Source: Chara braunii (Eukaryota > Streptophyta > Charophyceae > Charales > Characeae). Taken from it: a stretch of 25,048 nt of DNA. A program made the position numbers and the translations under genes. The notes beneath the pieces are model-generated. The model made no database searches. It was given only the letters and a program-made list of their open reading frames with translations, and was not told where the DNA came from. The stretch is taken from the NCBI GenBank assembly GCA_003427395.1, contig BFEA01000041.1:2086681-2111728 (forward strand), in the 5' to 3' direction. The first letter of the stretch is position 1, and each line of letters opens with the position of its first letter. Positions 8,502 to 19,075 of the stretch are shown here, piece after piece.

Positions 8502-9865
8502 GGTGGGAAGTCGGCAAATAACCTGTTTTTTTTTTACTGCAAACTATCTGGATGCATGTGGCCTCAATGATCGTAGCGCTGGGATGAATGTGCCCACAAA
8601 TGCGACCACGGATTAGCGGAAATAAAAACCTTGTTGTGGCAGCGCCCATGCATCCCGGAACACTGTACTAACTGCAATTGTTCCTTCTTATTGTGGTGTG
8701 AGCCTGTTGCCCCTTCATCAGCTGTGGTTCCCTCCAACATTCAATGCGCCCCCCTGTCAGATGGTGCCCCCCTCTCATGCTATCAGCTTTTTCAAACTCG
8801 CATGTCCTCCTCCGTACCGTGGAGTGTCTGCTGATGCCCGATTCCGCCCCTCACATGGGTGGAAAAATCTAACTCTCCCGCTGGGACAGTTGCCTCATAG
8901 CCTTGCTAGCAGAGGTCTGGGACTTTTGAGGTAGGTTTGATAAGATAGGTTTGTGGGCAGCCATGGTTTAAGCAGTTCGTCGTTCTGAGTGGACCCCAGG
9001 GAAATAGGAAATGGATAAAACAGAAAAAAAAAGCGCAAAAGTGACTTTATTTTTCGTTCGTTTTGGAGAATAGTGTGACAAGGGATGTGAAAGCTGCGTT
9101 AATGACCCCAGTGTAGCCGGGTTGAATTGTGAGGGGCCCACCCTCGAAAATGTCTCTTTGATAATAGGACTAAAAGACTGACTTAAAAAAAAAGAATGGA
9201 AGTCCCAGGGCAGGGTCCCACTAATCTGTATTCGTTGTTTTTGGCAATAGATTGTCAGCATCGGTCAGCCGAAATGAAGAAACGGATGATGTGGAGACCT
9301 CGGTCCACTAGTTTAAGTATGCCATATAGGCATTGACAGAATACTCATAAGAGGACTCACATCAATCCACACGACGCTTGTGAGAGAACACACTGATTTA
9401 GAGAGGCAATTGAAACAATTCGGCTTCCGTCAACAATCCACATCCCCAAGAACCTCCCATCACTTTGCTAACGAAATGAGGTCGTGCGTCAGCTTATGCT
9501 GTGGTTGGCTGCGGACCGAGAGAGCATCAACTGTTTGTCAATCATTGGTTTTGTACACGTGCGTTAGATAGCCTGTCTCTGGTTCATTGGAAGTACTGTG
9601 GTTGGCCCCACAAAAATCAGGCACTATTCCAAATGCTAGTACCATGACCATGCTGAAGTTCTGTCACGAACAGCCAAAAACAAATCCAATAGTACTTAGG
9701 GAAGGGCTGCTGGTAACCTAACTACTGTGCCTATTGTAAATTTGGAGCGAAATATCCCATCCATACAAAAAAAGCCGGCCTGGGCTATAAGAGGCCGAAG
9801 GAAACAGATGTCCAAAAACAAACATAACTCTAAAAACCTCAAAAACAAACATCCACAGGGGTACA
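8502..9865. other. No gene seen; one orphan element end
   Basis: No gene or long repeat could be supported. At 9296-9311 gacctcggtccactag is almost identical to the left end of the GGGCCTCG-family copy at 168, without a recognisable interior or partner end. Confidence 0.45.
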
Positions 9866-10087
9866 GTCCCCCCCGGGGGACAGGACCGATATCATGCTAA
9901 ATCAAGGAGGAAAAAACCCTGTCACCATGTTCTATAAAGACATCAAAGGACCATGTGTTGTTTAGCTGATTGGTCTCTCCCGCCTGGGGGACAAGACCGA
10001 TATCAACGCCATCGAGGAGGAAAAACCTGTCCCCATATCCTAGGAAGACATCGAAGGACCTTGTGTTGTTTAGCTGATTGGTCTCTG
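9866..10087 (+). repeat. ~110-bp tandem duplication, two copies
   Basis: Units 9866-9976 and 9977-10087 share gggggacaRgaccgatatca, aggaggaaaaa, cctgtc.ccat and ttgtgttgtttagctgattg. A weaker partial third copy (ccatgtattgtgtaggtgattg) follows at about 10100. The preceding 60 bases contain a short repeated aaaaacaaacat. No coding signal. Confidence 0.9.
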
Positions 10088-10268
10088 TAGATCAATGAAC
10101 CATGTATTGTGTAGGTGATTGCTGTTAGGTTCATGATAGGTCCTCGCACGTGAACTTGATTAGGTGATGATATCGTGTGGCAAGGGAAAGTGCGTGCGAG
10201 GCGAAGTTAAATGTATATCTGACCGCAGATACAGCTGCAGCTTGTGTAACAGTACACTCTGCATAGGT

Positions 10269-10375
10269 AGGAAAGACCCAGTGGATCAGTACACTAGGAC
10301 AACACTAAAGTACAAGCTGTTTTAGGAAAGACCCAGTGGAACAGTACAGTACGACAACAAGTACAAGCTGTTTGA
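10269..10375 (+). repeat. 55-bp tandem duplication, two copies
   Basis: The unit starts aggaaagacccagtgga and ends gtacaagctgttt, seen at 10269-10323 and 10324-10375. The second copy lacks three bases. No coding signal. Confidence 0.9.
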
Positions 10376-10740
10376 TTGACTGTTTTGGTGTGAGTGGGAC
10401 CCCAGAGAAAAGGAAAGGAAAGTATGCAGGGTACCATGACATCGGCAGGGATGACCTGTTTGTGTTCGTCGACCTGGGAAATCGACGGTGAGACATGGTT
10501 AATCAGTGCTAGTGTCATCATGCCCCGCAAGCCCTGATTGATGATGGGCAACTCGAAGTCTAGGAAAAGTGGGACCTTATTCCTGCTTTCTTGCGTCTCT
10601 CTATGATGACCAATTGCGGAAATAATGGAAACGATTGGAGAACAGTGATACCGCATCGGCCTGGAGAGAAGATAGGCTAAACCACAGAAGGGGGCTCAGC
10701 AATGAAGAATACAAGCATTGCCTTAGGAGAAATTCTCTGT
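10376..10740. other. No gene or repeat seen
   Basis: This stretch has mixed composition. The minus-strand frames across it have no recognisable domain. Nothing further can be supported. Confidence 0.5.
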
Positions 10741-10871
10741 GTCTCACACACACAGACACAGAGACAGACCCCCGATGTGTCTGTCTCGCACACACTGACA
10801 CGGAGACAGACCCCCGATGTGATAAGAGATTGGGGCGTGATGATGAAGAAAGAGAAGCGTTGTTATAGGAG

Positions 10872-10931
<60 letters not shown>

Positions 10932-11005
10932 CTCCCTCTCCCTCTTCCTCTCTTTCTCTCTCTCTCTCTGTATCTCCCTCTGCCTCTTCCTCTCTCTCTG
11001 TCCCG
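10741..11005 (+). repeat. 42-bp tandem duplication followed by a (CT)n microsatellite
   Basis: A CA/GA-rich unit ending gagacagacccccgatgtg is repeated at 10741-10782 and 10783-10820. From about 10876 to 10927 there is a pure CT run of some 26 dinucleotides, then an interrupted CT-rich tail to about 11005. Apparent Arg/Glu- or Ser/Leu-rich open frames here are only translations of the dinucleotide. Confidence 0.95.
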
Positions 11006-11406
11006 CACTCGAAGAGCCCACTCCATCATAATAGCATGCTTTATTCAGAGATTATTTTTCCCTTCTCGTATCTTGTGGATGCCGGATTCATTCGCCTCGG
11101 CCACCTGGGCCCAGACAATAAAGGTCATACAATAAATTATTTTTCCTCTTTCTGTCCTGAATGTGGATTCCCTTTTTTTTTCTCATTATTGTATGCCTTT
11201 TTTTTTTGTTCTTCTTTATTTTTCCTCATACCTATTCAGATCTATAGTTTACTATATTACCATTGTCGCTGTTGTTGTTGTTGTTGTTATTATTAGGGTA
11301 GGCCTTAGTATTGCTGTCTGCGGTCATGGGGTCTTAGTTTCCTGGATTCTTTATTTGGTTCAATAGTGAGAAATAAGAAATTGGAATGGGTATGGGACAT
11401 CGCATT
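11006..11406. other. No gene seen; T-rich with a short GTT triplet run
   Basis: T-runs occur at 11170-11180 and 11199-11207, and a short gttgttgttgtt/attatt stretch at 11271-11295. No homologous repeat elsewhere in the window was noticed. Confidence 0.5.
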
Positions 11407-11714
11407 GGCTTGTGATCTCTCTCCCCCTGAATATGAGTTCTCTAGACGTAGCTGTCAGTTGAAAGGGAGATCTCCCTCTTACTTTATGTGGAATTTTACG
11501 AGCGTAAAAGGTTCAAAGATGATTGGGATCACTGGAATAGGAAAGAGATTGTTGATGCATGGCTTGTGATCTCTCTCCCCCTGAATATGAGTTCTCTAGA
11601 CGTAGCTGTCAGTTGAAAGGGAGATCTCCCTCTTACTTTATGTGGAATTTTACGAGCGTAAAAGGTTCAAAGATGATTGGGATCACTGGAATAGGAAAGA
11701 GATTGTTGATGCAT
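11407..11714 (+). repeat. 154-bp tandem duplication, apparently perfect
   Basis: Unit 11407-11560 starts ggcttgtgatctctctcccc and ends gattgttgatgcat. Unit 11561-11714 repeats it with no difference found by eye. It is the least diverged duplication in the window, hence either very recent or an assembly duplication. The unit has no recognised function. Confidence 0.95.
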
Positions 11715-12543
11715 TCGGCCCGTGATTGTGGCTAGAAACGCAACGAGAGGTTGAGGTATTTTTTTAGCATAAAAGTTTTGGACGAGGATGGAGATCGCAA
11801 GAGGAAAGAAAGGATATAAGTGCACCCACGTCTTTCCTCTGTTTGTTTGTTGTCCTTGGGGGATTGGTAGTAGAAGTGCCTCTGTTTTTTTTTTTTTTGT
11901 TTGTGTATTTTCTTTAAGTTTTCTTTTCACTATGCATATCTGCAGTGGCCTTTTAGTTTGACAAAGTTCGAACAGAAGGATGAAAAGATCCTTTGCTGAG
12001 GCATTTGGGGAGAGGAGGGGAGGGGGGGCTGGGGGGTGCACGCTCGACATGGGTATGTGGAGGACAAGTAGGGAGGAGGGGGTGCAGGGTGGTGGTAATA
12101 CTGCAAATCTGATTGATCTCCGTGCTCTCCATAATCCATTATCATTAGTATGGCGTTATATGCATGTGCGGTAGGAGAAAAGAAGGTGCAGCTCATACAG
12201 TCCGATGATGCTATGAAGGCAGGCGGGAGAGGTTGGGGGGAAGGAATTTGTAGCTGGCTGAAGTTGCGTAACAGACTATGCTACTAGTAGGCTCGGGCAC
12301 GGTTTACCATACCGATGCTTGAACCCACAAATCAGAAGAAAGAGGGAGGTGGCGGGGGGGAGGGAAGTCTGTGCCTAAATTCTGGTTATCATACATTTTC
12401 AGAATCTTCAAATCTTGCACCCATGCAGCAGCTGGATGAGCCATGTGTCAATGCATGAATTGCCAGCGGTCAGGATGATATGGACCTGTGGCAGGGGGTG
12501 GGGCATCACTTGGGTCTGACTTTTTTTTTTTTTACTTTTGTGG
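11715..12543. other. No gene seen; purine-rich sequence
   Basis: A G-rich stretch at 12005-12095 (ggaggggaggggggg and similar) and T-runs at 11886-11898 and 12522-12533 are the only notable features. No repeat partner or gene was recognised. Confidence 0.5.
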
Positions 12544-12547
12544 TTAA

Positions 12548-12987
12548 ATCGCCACCACCTTTCACAGGCTAAAGCTTTTATTATATCAGAGATAGGTGCT
12601 TCCGTTGAGTCCAAAAAAAACAAGGTCATGGTGATGCTTGGGCAAAGTGTGGCGCGGGACTCTTTCTTGCCTTGGGAAAAAGAGGCCTGGAAGTAGTGGT
12701 AATTTAAACCACCAGTACCTTTCCCTGCTGGATAAGGTGGAGTTCTTTTCCGCCGTTGCAAAAGGAGGCTCGGAAGTAGTGGTGGTTTAAACCATCAGTA
12801 CCTTTCCCCGCTTGAAAACTAAATAGGCGGCTTGTATACGGCCACAACTTCCAAGGGTTGGGGTACCGGACCCAAAAAAAGGCTGGCGGCGCCAACGAAA
12901 ATGGGCCAGCACCGGGCTCATATTTTATTTGCCCTCTGGGCATTTATTACAGGCTCGGCTTCAATAGCTGGGCGAGGTACTGGTGGT
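12548..12987 (+). mobile_element. Chain of abutting TTAA-family MITEs
   Basis: Element ends alternate across TTAA sites. A degenerate right end aagtagtggtaat meets TTAA at 12704-12707. A left end accaccagtacc starts at 12708 and a right end agtagtggtggt finishes at 12786. A second TTAA (12787-12790) is followed by left end accatcagtacc at 12791, and the last right end ggtactggtggt stops at 12987 before TTAC. So a 79-bp and a 197-bp element lie head to tail, preceded by an older one starting near 12548 (atcgccaccacc after TTAA at 12544). The interior of the last copy holds a GGC-rich block around 12880. Confidence 0.7.
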
Positions 12988-13412
12988 TTACGGGCCAAAA
13001 ACGAAGAGTCCATGTTAGTGCGGATGTTGCGCAAAGAGGGGTGAGGTTGCTCTGACACGGATCACGAGAGCATAATGAAGATTGACAGACATTGGTGCTG
13101 GCCACACTCTCTTAAACAGCCAGACGCTCGAGAGGTTTCGAGTGTAGGGAGATTGTACCCTCTTTGATACACGGCACCGCTAATGCGTGAGAGCTTCTTG
13201 GGGAAAGACAAATGTCTCAGAGGAAAGGGCAGGCCTTTGTCCGTCCCAACCTGAGGCCTGTTCTCGAAAGTTTGGTAGGTGCCACAGAGGGAGGTGGCAA
13301 TCTCTAGAACATTTTCCAAGTTGCAGGCTGGGGATGCCATTGTTCTCGAGTGGTCCGTGTGAAACACATTTCTGACACCGCTATTTTTTTTTTTACTGTC
13401 AGTCTCTAGGCT
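12988..13412. other. No gene seen
   Basis: Mixed-composition sequence with a T-run at 13384-13395. The minus-strand frame over 13062-13487 is the longest here but has no recognisable domain and runs into the next repeat. Confidence 0.45.
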
Positions 13413-13730
13413 GGTGTGGACAAAGCTCTCAGAAGAGGGGGTTTTGAGAGTGCTCCGGTGAGGCTCAGTGTCTCTTAATTTGTGCAAGTGGGGCCTCGCC
13501 TATGCAATCGAGGCCTATGCAATCTCTGAGTAGAAACATGCGAGTTGTCAGAAAGATAGATCTTCCAGTCGTTTCCTCTGTCAAAATTTTGTGAGGCTGC
13601 GTGGCTATGGCCGAGCTCTCGGGAAAAAGTGGTTTTCGATTGTGGCATGGTGAAGCCCGGTATCCCTTAATTTTGCCGAGTGGAACCTTGTCCCTGTAAT
13701 CTCAGAGGAGAACCATGTCAGCTGTCTGGA
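13413..13730 (+). repeat. Diverged ~190-bp repeat pair
   Basis: Two diverged copies share agctctc.g.a.aag.gg.tttt, ggtgaRgc.c.gtRtc.cttaattt, g.gc.agtgg..cctYg and tctcagag..gaaacatg in order (13413-13545 and 13608-13730). The core ttaatttgNgcaagtgg recurs at 15979-15993, linking this block to sequence 2.3 kb away. Confidence 0.6.
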
Positions 13731-13811
13731 TGGTAAATCTGCAGGGCTTCAGTGTTTCTCCTGGGCTGACGCACTGCGTTGTAGATTGGATGTTGATACC
13801 AAACTCAAGGC

Positions 13812-13890
13812 AGGAAGGACACCACTTTCCTCTGGACGCTTTTTTCTTTCGTGTTTTTTTTCTTGAGGAAGGACATCACTTTCCTCTGGA
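13812..13890 (+). repeat. 54-bp tandem duplication, partial second copy
   Basis: The phrase aggaaggacaccactttcct and the following ctgga is repeated at 13812 and 13866, separated by a T-rich stretch. No coding signal. Confidence 0.9.
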
Positions 13891-14455
13891 TTCTTTGATT
13901 GTGAACACAAGTCCCTTTTATTCTTTTGGGTAGAACCCCCAGTATCCCCATGTCATCCTTTTTATGTCATTAGGTCTTGTTGCTTTTCTCGGGGAATGTT
14001 GTTTTCGCTCTCTAGGTGTTTGAAGAAGATGGGCTTTGCCCACTGCACAACAATCTACATGTGTCTTAACTGTGTTATGTTCGAGGTACATTCTGAGTGA
14101 TCCAATATTTAGAATGTATCAGGACTATCATCAGTTCCAGATACATTTGTAACATTGTGTAGTGGAGCAACTCTCGATGATGTCCTTATCACAGTGAACC
14201 TGTATTGGTAAGATCTGCAGAGGAAAGTGCAGATGTTCTGGTGCGCTCTGGCAGGGCCTACTGTGGAGTGCCAGAATCTGACACTCCCACATGTGGAAGT
14301 CTCTTTTTTTTTTGGCCCTTGCTAGAAGGCTGGGGGAATTCCAAGCCCCTCTAGCTTACGGTCATATCTGGAAGATGGGTGTAGAACCTTCAATGAAGTT
14401 GGCTTCTTGTCTAGGTGGAAAGCATATTGTCGGCTTTTGCACTGACTCTGACAGC
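13891..14455. other. No gene or repeat seen
   Basis: Nothing beyond a short T-run at 14304-14312 stands out in this stretch on either strand. Confidence 0.45.
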
Positions 14456-14526
14456 GTTGTTGCTTCTAGATGTCTTCGAAAGCCTTGTCGTTGTTGCTTC
14501 ATCTAGATGTCTTTGAAAGCCTTGTC
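14456..14526 (+). repeat. ~35-bp tandem duplication
   Basis: The unit gttgttgcttctagatgtct ending gaaagccttgtc is repeated at 14456-14489 and 14490-14526. The second copy carries a 3-bp insertion (atc) that partly duplicates its own context. Confidence 0.9.
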
Positions 14527-15661
14527 CTATAGTCACAACTGGGCTTTGCTGAAGGTACATGGTCACAAGTGGTGAAATGATTTTCTTTGCGTCTGGGTGA
14601 TAATGGTAGCAAATGTGATGAACACACTTGTTTTCTTTGAATTATGTAGACTGGCTGGGGTCCTGACACTTTGACAGCTCCACAGTCTGAGCGGACTACA
14701 ACACCATCGTAAGGTCAACTAATATGATAAGCACGTGCTATTTGAGCGCTAGTGGAACAGCGCAGTGCGGAATAGCATGACACTTCTGGTGGACAGGGAT
14801 GACTGGACTGTTGTTCCCAGCGTGTTCCCCGTCTGGGTGATGATGCCTCTATCACCACATGCACATGACTGGGGTGAGCAACAATAGGGCGGTGTCTGGA
14901 TGCTGTCCTCGGAGGTGAGACTGGGTTAGCTTGTGCCATTGGAGCATGATGGAGAGAAGGGCCACAAACAAGCGGGCATGTGGAAGCGCAAGGGAGAGCT
15001 GGACATCAGAGTAGAGAAACGGGATCTCGGACTCTTGCAGCGGGTTATTTCGGTGATGGCTGACGTGGTGGTTGAAGAACATATAAGAAGGGGTATGTTG
15101 GCTGTTACTGTCGAGATATGATGGCCGATGTCCGTATGTTTGCAGGAGCGGCCTGCACCTGGCATCTTCTTCATCAGTTAACAGCCTTTTAGTTTGTGCT
15201 GTGTGAGACGGCTGTGAGAGTGGAGTGTTGTGAGACGACTGTATTACTGTCATCATCACCATTATCTATCCTCGGTAGTCGCTTTTGAGATTGTGACCTG
15301 AGAGAGTGGCATCGATTGGAGATTGATTTTTCCTGCATGGTCCTCGTTTTGGTGCGTGGGATTTACGAGCATGACGACATCTTGGAGATGCATTGTAAGT
15401 GCGAGTTGTGCCCCTTTTGGAGCCGTCAAGTAGTGCACAACCCCACACTCTCGGTTTTGCATTCTTGCCCCCTCTCTCTCCTTGTCCTTTCCTTTCTTGT
15501 TCTCCTGGAGAAGTGACTCCTGCCGTACTTTCTGCAGTTTATCACTCTGCAGATCCACCGAAATGAGTGTTACATCGGGACTGATTGGGTGAGCTAGGAC
15601 CCAGCACCAGCACCTTTCACACCACCACTTGGTTTTCTAGCTTTTATGCTGGATGTGATGC
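14527..15661. other. No gene or repeat seen
   Basis: Several overlapping open frames of 60-136 codons occur on both strands, but none has a recognisable motif and they contradict each other. No repeat partner was found in the window. Confidence 0.45.
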
Positions 15662-15690
15662 TTAGGCCACCAGTACCTCTGAGCCTCTGA
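15662..15690 (+). mobile_element. Isolated left end of a TTAA-family element
   Basis: TTAG followed by gccaccagtacctc resembles the family's left end after TTAA. No matching right end was located, so this is a fragment at best. Confidence 0.35.
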
Positions 15691-15714
15691 GTAGGATTTG
15701 TGATGTCTGCCGAA

Positions 15715-15800
15715 AACAAAACCCTAGCTCAGTTGGTTGAGCACGCAAGTGGTACACAGGAGGTTGTGCGTTCGATTCCCCATGGCATCCATTCGATTCC
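15715..15800 (+). mobile_element. tRNA-derived SINE-like head (Pol III A and B boxes)
   Basis: An A-box-like tagctcagttggttgagc (from 15725) and a B-box gttcgattccc (15770-15780) are spaced as in tRNA genes. There is no proper acceptor stem and the anticodon arm cannot be folded, so this is not a tRNA gene. The B-box word is repeated 23 bp later (cattcgattccccgcg at 15790). This is the usual structure of a tRNA-derived SINE 5' region. The 3' end is unclear; the body may extend to about 15960. Confidence 0.6.
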
Positions 15801-15966
15801 CCGCGACGCCCTGTGTCGTATGCTTTGGGTTCACCAACTGAGAACATCTGCTTGTTCCTCCTGGCTGGTTGTGGAAGTATGTGAATCTGCTGTCCAGTTC
15901 GCACCAGGGGCTAGGTCCTACTTGCACGAATTAAGAGATCCTGACCGTAGATAACAAAGATCAACG

Positions 15967-16155
15967 GCCCAAATCTCCTAATTTGGGCAAGTCGGACCTT
16001 GCCCCAGGTGTTAGGAGCCTGGGTACTGTTCCCTGTATAGAACAGCCCGCGGGATATGACGAGGCGAAAAATCTGGAGGCCAGGAATCCCACTCATAACC
16101 CCAGTGTCCCCTGCTATAGGTAGGTAGTGGGACACATATCGAGAGGAGAATATAG
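15967..16155 (+). repeat. Hairpin and dispersed motifs
   Basis: gcccaaat and atttgggc (15967-15974, 15981-15988) form a perfect 8-bp stem with a 6-base loop. The overlapping phrase taatttgggcaagtcggacc resembles copies at 13474 and 13666. At 16117-16155 taggtaggtagtgggacaca followed by gagaggagaatatag matches 4170-4215 and 19543-19583. Confidence 0.55.
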
Positions 16156-17160
16156 TTTAGCTGTTTAGTTAAAAAGAGAAGGAACCAACTGAGCACAGTT
16201 TTCCCCCTATGTGGCTGGCCCTTGTCAGCCAAAGAGGTGAGGCAGCCGGGACCCTGAAAATCGCGGTGCTAAACGACCAGCACACGACCATACATCAGCT
16301 GCAGGCCCAGCACTGCAACTTTCAGAGGCCAGAAACGCGACAAACGCCGTTGATGAAATTTATCATCGACGGCCTGGCCTCAAAATTGTCGAAGTAGGTG
16401 ACAAGTTTCTTTCTGCATGGCTGGGGCTGTGTACTAGCGGTGTAACCAAATGTGCTGGTGTCTGGTAATTTCATGTGCTGTGAACCTGTGGGTAAATTCC
16501 AGGTCAGCCCAGGCTGGTGGCGCCAGAGATGAAGGAGGCGACTTTGGCCTTGTGCGGGCCATTTCTTTGCTGCACGGCAGAATCCTGCATTCAATGAACG
16601 AGACTGGGATGGACTGGTGACCCACCGTATTTAGTAAAAAACAAACAGAAAATGCTCGTCCTCCAGGAGCTGAAACCTGAACTCGGTAACTTTTTGGATG
16701 TCGAGTTATACTCTGGAAGTGCTATAAGTTTTGGCAAGGACGACTTCTCAACATATCTTGTTCAGCTTCTGGCATGCTGGCCACTGATGGTATATAGTCC
16801 GCAACATCCTATGGAACAGAATTGGAATTTCTGGGCCGCAGGGGGTCGGACAAGCAAACGTGCTTCCTTATCCCCTCCCCCTGAGAACCATACCTCCCTG
16901 AATACCGAATACTACTCCACACCCCCCCCCCCCCCCCCCCCCCCCCTCCGAAATGCCCCCCCCAAAAACATCGCATATCCACAATTTATTGCGGATTTCA
17001 ACGGATCTCGAAGAACGCAGTCCGAATCTGCCAAGAAAATAATAATAATAAAAATTGGGCATATCTATTAAGAACCGGTTTCCTGGTTTGTCCCCCCTTG
17101 GCTGGTCTCACACCTGGTGGACGGGGAAGTGAACCGGCCAGTTGCTGGCCCAGCCTTGCT
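16156..17160. other. No gene seen; possible old TTAA element and a 25-bp poly-C tract
   Basis: At 16266-16290 gctaaacgaccagcacacga resembles a TTAA-family left end and at about 16431-16446 gtactagcggtgtaa resembles a right end, so a degraded ~170-bp copy is possible. A C-run occupies 16922-16946 and explains the proline run in the 139-codon frame 16652-17071. No supported gene. Confidence 0.4.
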
Positions 17161-17380
17161 GTGAAATAAATACTGCCAATTCGTCACATTTGCCACTCTA
17201 CCATGTGGGCTGACGGAAAAAGTACCCGAACTTTCATGATTTTATGCATCCCCCTATCCAGGGAAAAAATATTGAAAAAAAAGAAAAAAAGACCGTGAAA
17301 TAAGAGTTGTGCCAATTCGCCTCCTGTTCCAATTTCGCCACTCTATGATGTGTGGGCCAATGGGAAACGTAACCTGATTT
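17161..17380 (+). repeat. Diverged upstream units of the 17-18 kb tandem array
   Basis: The phrases gtgaaataa, gccaattcg, ttYgccactct, atgtg.g.gc and ccagggaaaaaatatt recur at about 17161 and 17295 and align with gcaaaataagt...tttcgccgctct...ccaggaaaaaatatt in the near-identical units downstream. The block is thus older units of the same array. Confidence 0.6.
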
Positions 17381-18172
17381 CAGTAATTTTTTCACGCTCA
17401 GAAGAATACGTCAAAAATTCTGAAATCTGGAGGATCTGGAGATTTGGTCGTGGTCTTTCCAGGAAAAAATATTATGAAAAATAAAAAAGCAATCTTTTCA
17501 ACCGCAAAATAAGTCGTGGCTGCAATTAGATGTATTTTCCATTTTCGCCGCTCTTTCGGTTGTCCACACTGTGCTACCAGTAGCCTCATGGACCTGTGCT
17601 ACCAGTCCCCCCAAATTTTTGTCATCCGTAGGAGTGGTGCTTTAAATCAGTACCATCCCAGAGTTTATTCGGTCAAACCTGTTGGTTTCCCGACTCTGGA
17701 GTGCAGATCCTCGAAGTTCTTGGGCCCACGCCGTCTTAGTGCAACAAAAAGATACACATACTTTTCGTGCCAGCATTTCAGTGATTTTTTCACGCTCAGA
17801 AGAATACGTCAAAATTCTGAAATCTGGAGGATCTGGAGATTTGGTCGTGGTCTTTCCAGGAAAAAATATTAGAAAAATAAAAAAGCAATCTTTTCAACCG
17901 CAAAATAAGTCGTGGCTGCAATTAGATGTATTTTCCATTTTCGCCGCTCTTTCGGTTGTCCACACTGTGCTACCAGTAGCCTCATGGACCTGTGCTACCA
18001 GTCCCCCCAAATTTTTGTCATCNGTAGGAGTGGTGCTTTAAATCAGTACCATCCCAGAGTTTATTCGGTCAAACCTGTTGGTTTCCCGACTCTGGAGTGC
18101 AGATCCTCGAAGTTCTTGGGCCCACGCCGTCTTAGCGCAACAAAAAGATACACAATACTTTTCGTGCCAGAA
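17381..18172 (+). repeat. ~397-bp tandem duplication, two near-identical copies
   Basis: Copy 1 (17381-17778) and copy 2 (17779-18172) agree over essentially their whole length, from ttttttcacgctcagaagaa to cttttcgtgccag. There are only a few single-base and short indel differences. Copy 2 contains the ambiguous base at 18023 where copy 1 has c. Each copy carries a TTAA (17642-17645; 18038-18041) between ggagtggtgct and atcagtaccatccc, which looks like two abutting degenerate TTAA-family ends. Duplicated open frames (118 and 111 codons) follow from the duplication; neither is recognisable. Confidence 0.92.
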
Positions 18173-18782
18173 TTCCTTTTGCCTTCCAGGGTTCATTCCT
18201 TTGACTTTTCAAAGTTTTACCCTGGACAAATCTTTTTTGATTTTTAAATGGATGTGGGAAAGTGTTGGGGGTGGTAGGAGCACCACTCGGCAGTAGTTCC
18301 GCTGCCGGCTCTGATCTAAAACATATCATCTCTTGATATGTGTTTTTCAGGCTTTTTGTTGAGTAGGATGACCACGACGAAGCGCTTTGGGACGGGACAC
18401 AGTCAATAGTGGGAAAGTAGATAAAAGATTAGTATGGCCCCTAGGCGAGGACGACATGCGAAAATCCAGAAACACTCCACAAAGATGAGAACAAACTGAT
18501 GATCACGAAGAATCTCAAACTCCGGAATCCAAATTTCCTGCCGTGCTGCCAGCCCCCTCGTGGCTGGTAGACCGACCCTCCCCACAGTGAGTGTTCGAGT
18601 GCTGCAAACCTCCCTTGATGTCAGGCCAGTGGTTTGTCAAAGAGCTTCTGACGAGTGTGGTCCTTTATCGGATTCTCATGCATCCCCTGCAATCCCTTAG
18701 GACTATTGGAGCTTCCCTCTTCATCGTAGCAGCAGCAATGACCAATCGGTCCAATTGAATCATACACCGCGGCCCCTAATAG
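18173..18782. other. No gene or repeat seen
   Basis: Mixed-composition sequence without a partner elsewhere in the window; both strands were read without finding a gene. Confidence 0.45.
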
Positions 18783-19075
18783 TGACTGAATGGAACACTC
18801 GTAAATGTCGATAATGTGATTGCAAGTCTTGATCCTCATGGATGCATTGACGGGGAACTGAAACAAAATCTCTTATGATCGTAAGCCTTACCTCTGCTGT
18901 CAGCGGGAAAAAGAAATCAGGCCCCCATGCCCCCTGAATAGTGTAAACACAAATGCTGATAATGTGATCGCGCAAGTCTTGGTCTTGGTGGATGCAATGA
19001 TGGGGCACGAAAACAATTTCTCCCATGATAGTAAGCCTTAACTCTGGTCTCGGCGGGAAAAAGAAATGAAGATAC
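18783..19075 (+). repeat. ~149-bp tandem duplication, two diverged copies
   Basis: Both copies contain gataatgtgat, gcaagtctt, gatgcaNtgaYggg, gaaacaa..tct, atgat.gtaagcctta and gcgggaaaaagaaat at matching spacing (first at 18810, second at 18958). Confidence 0.85.

Noticed and set aside
9866-10375. Repeated units considered as a CRISPR array
   Set aside because: The units are contiguous tandem duplications without regular short repeats separated by unique spacers, and the genome is eukaryotic.
10601-11029. 142-codon minus-strand frame rich in Arg/Glu, and the matching plus-strand Ser/Leu frames
   Set aside because: They are translations of the CT microsatellite in different frames.
12320-12345. 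Minus-strand gtgggttcaagc resembling a B-box
   Set aside because: No A-box lies at the right distance upstream and no cloverleaf can be drawn.
16652-17071. 139-codon plus-strand open frame
   Set aside because: It is kept open through a 25-bp poly-C run and an AAT repeat; no family is recognised.
17516-18247. Two nearly identical 118- and 111-codon frames
   Set aside because: They are duplicated only because the 397-bp DNA unit is duplicated; there is no domain, and they span element-like junctions.
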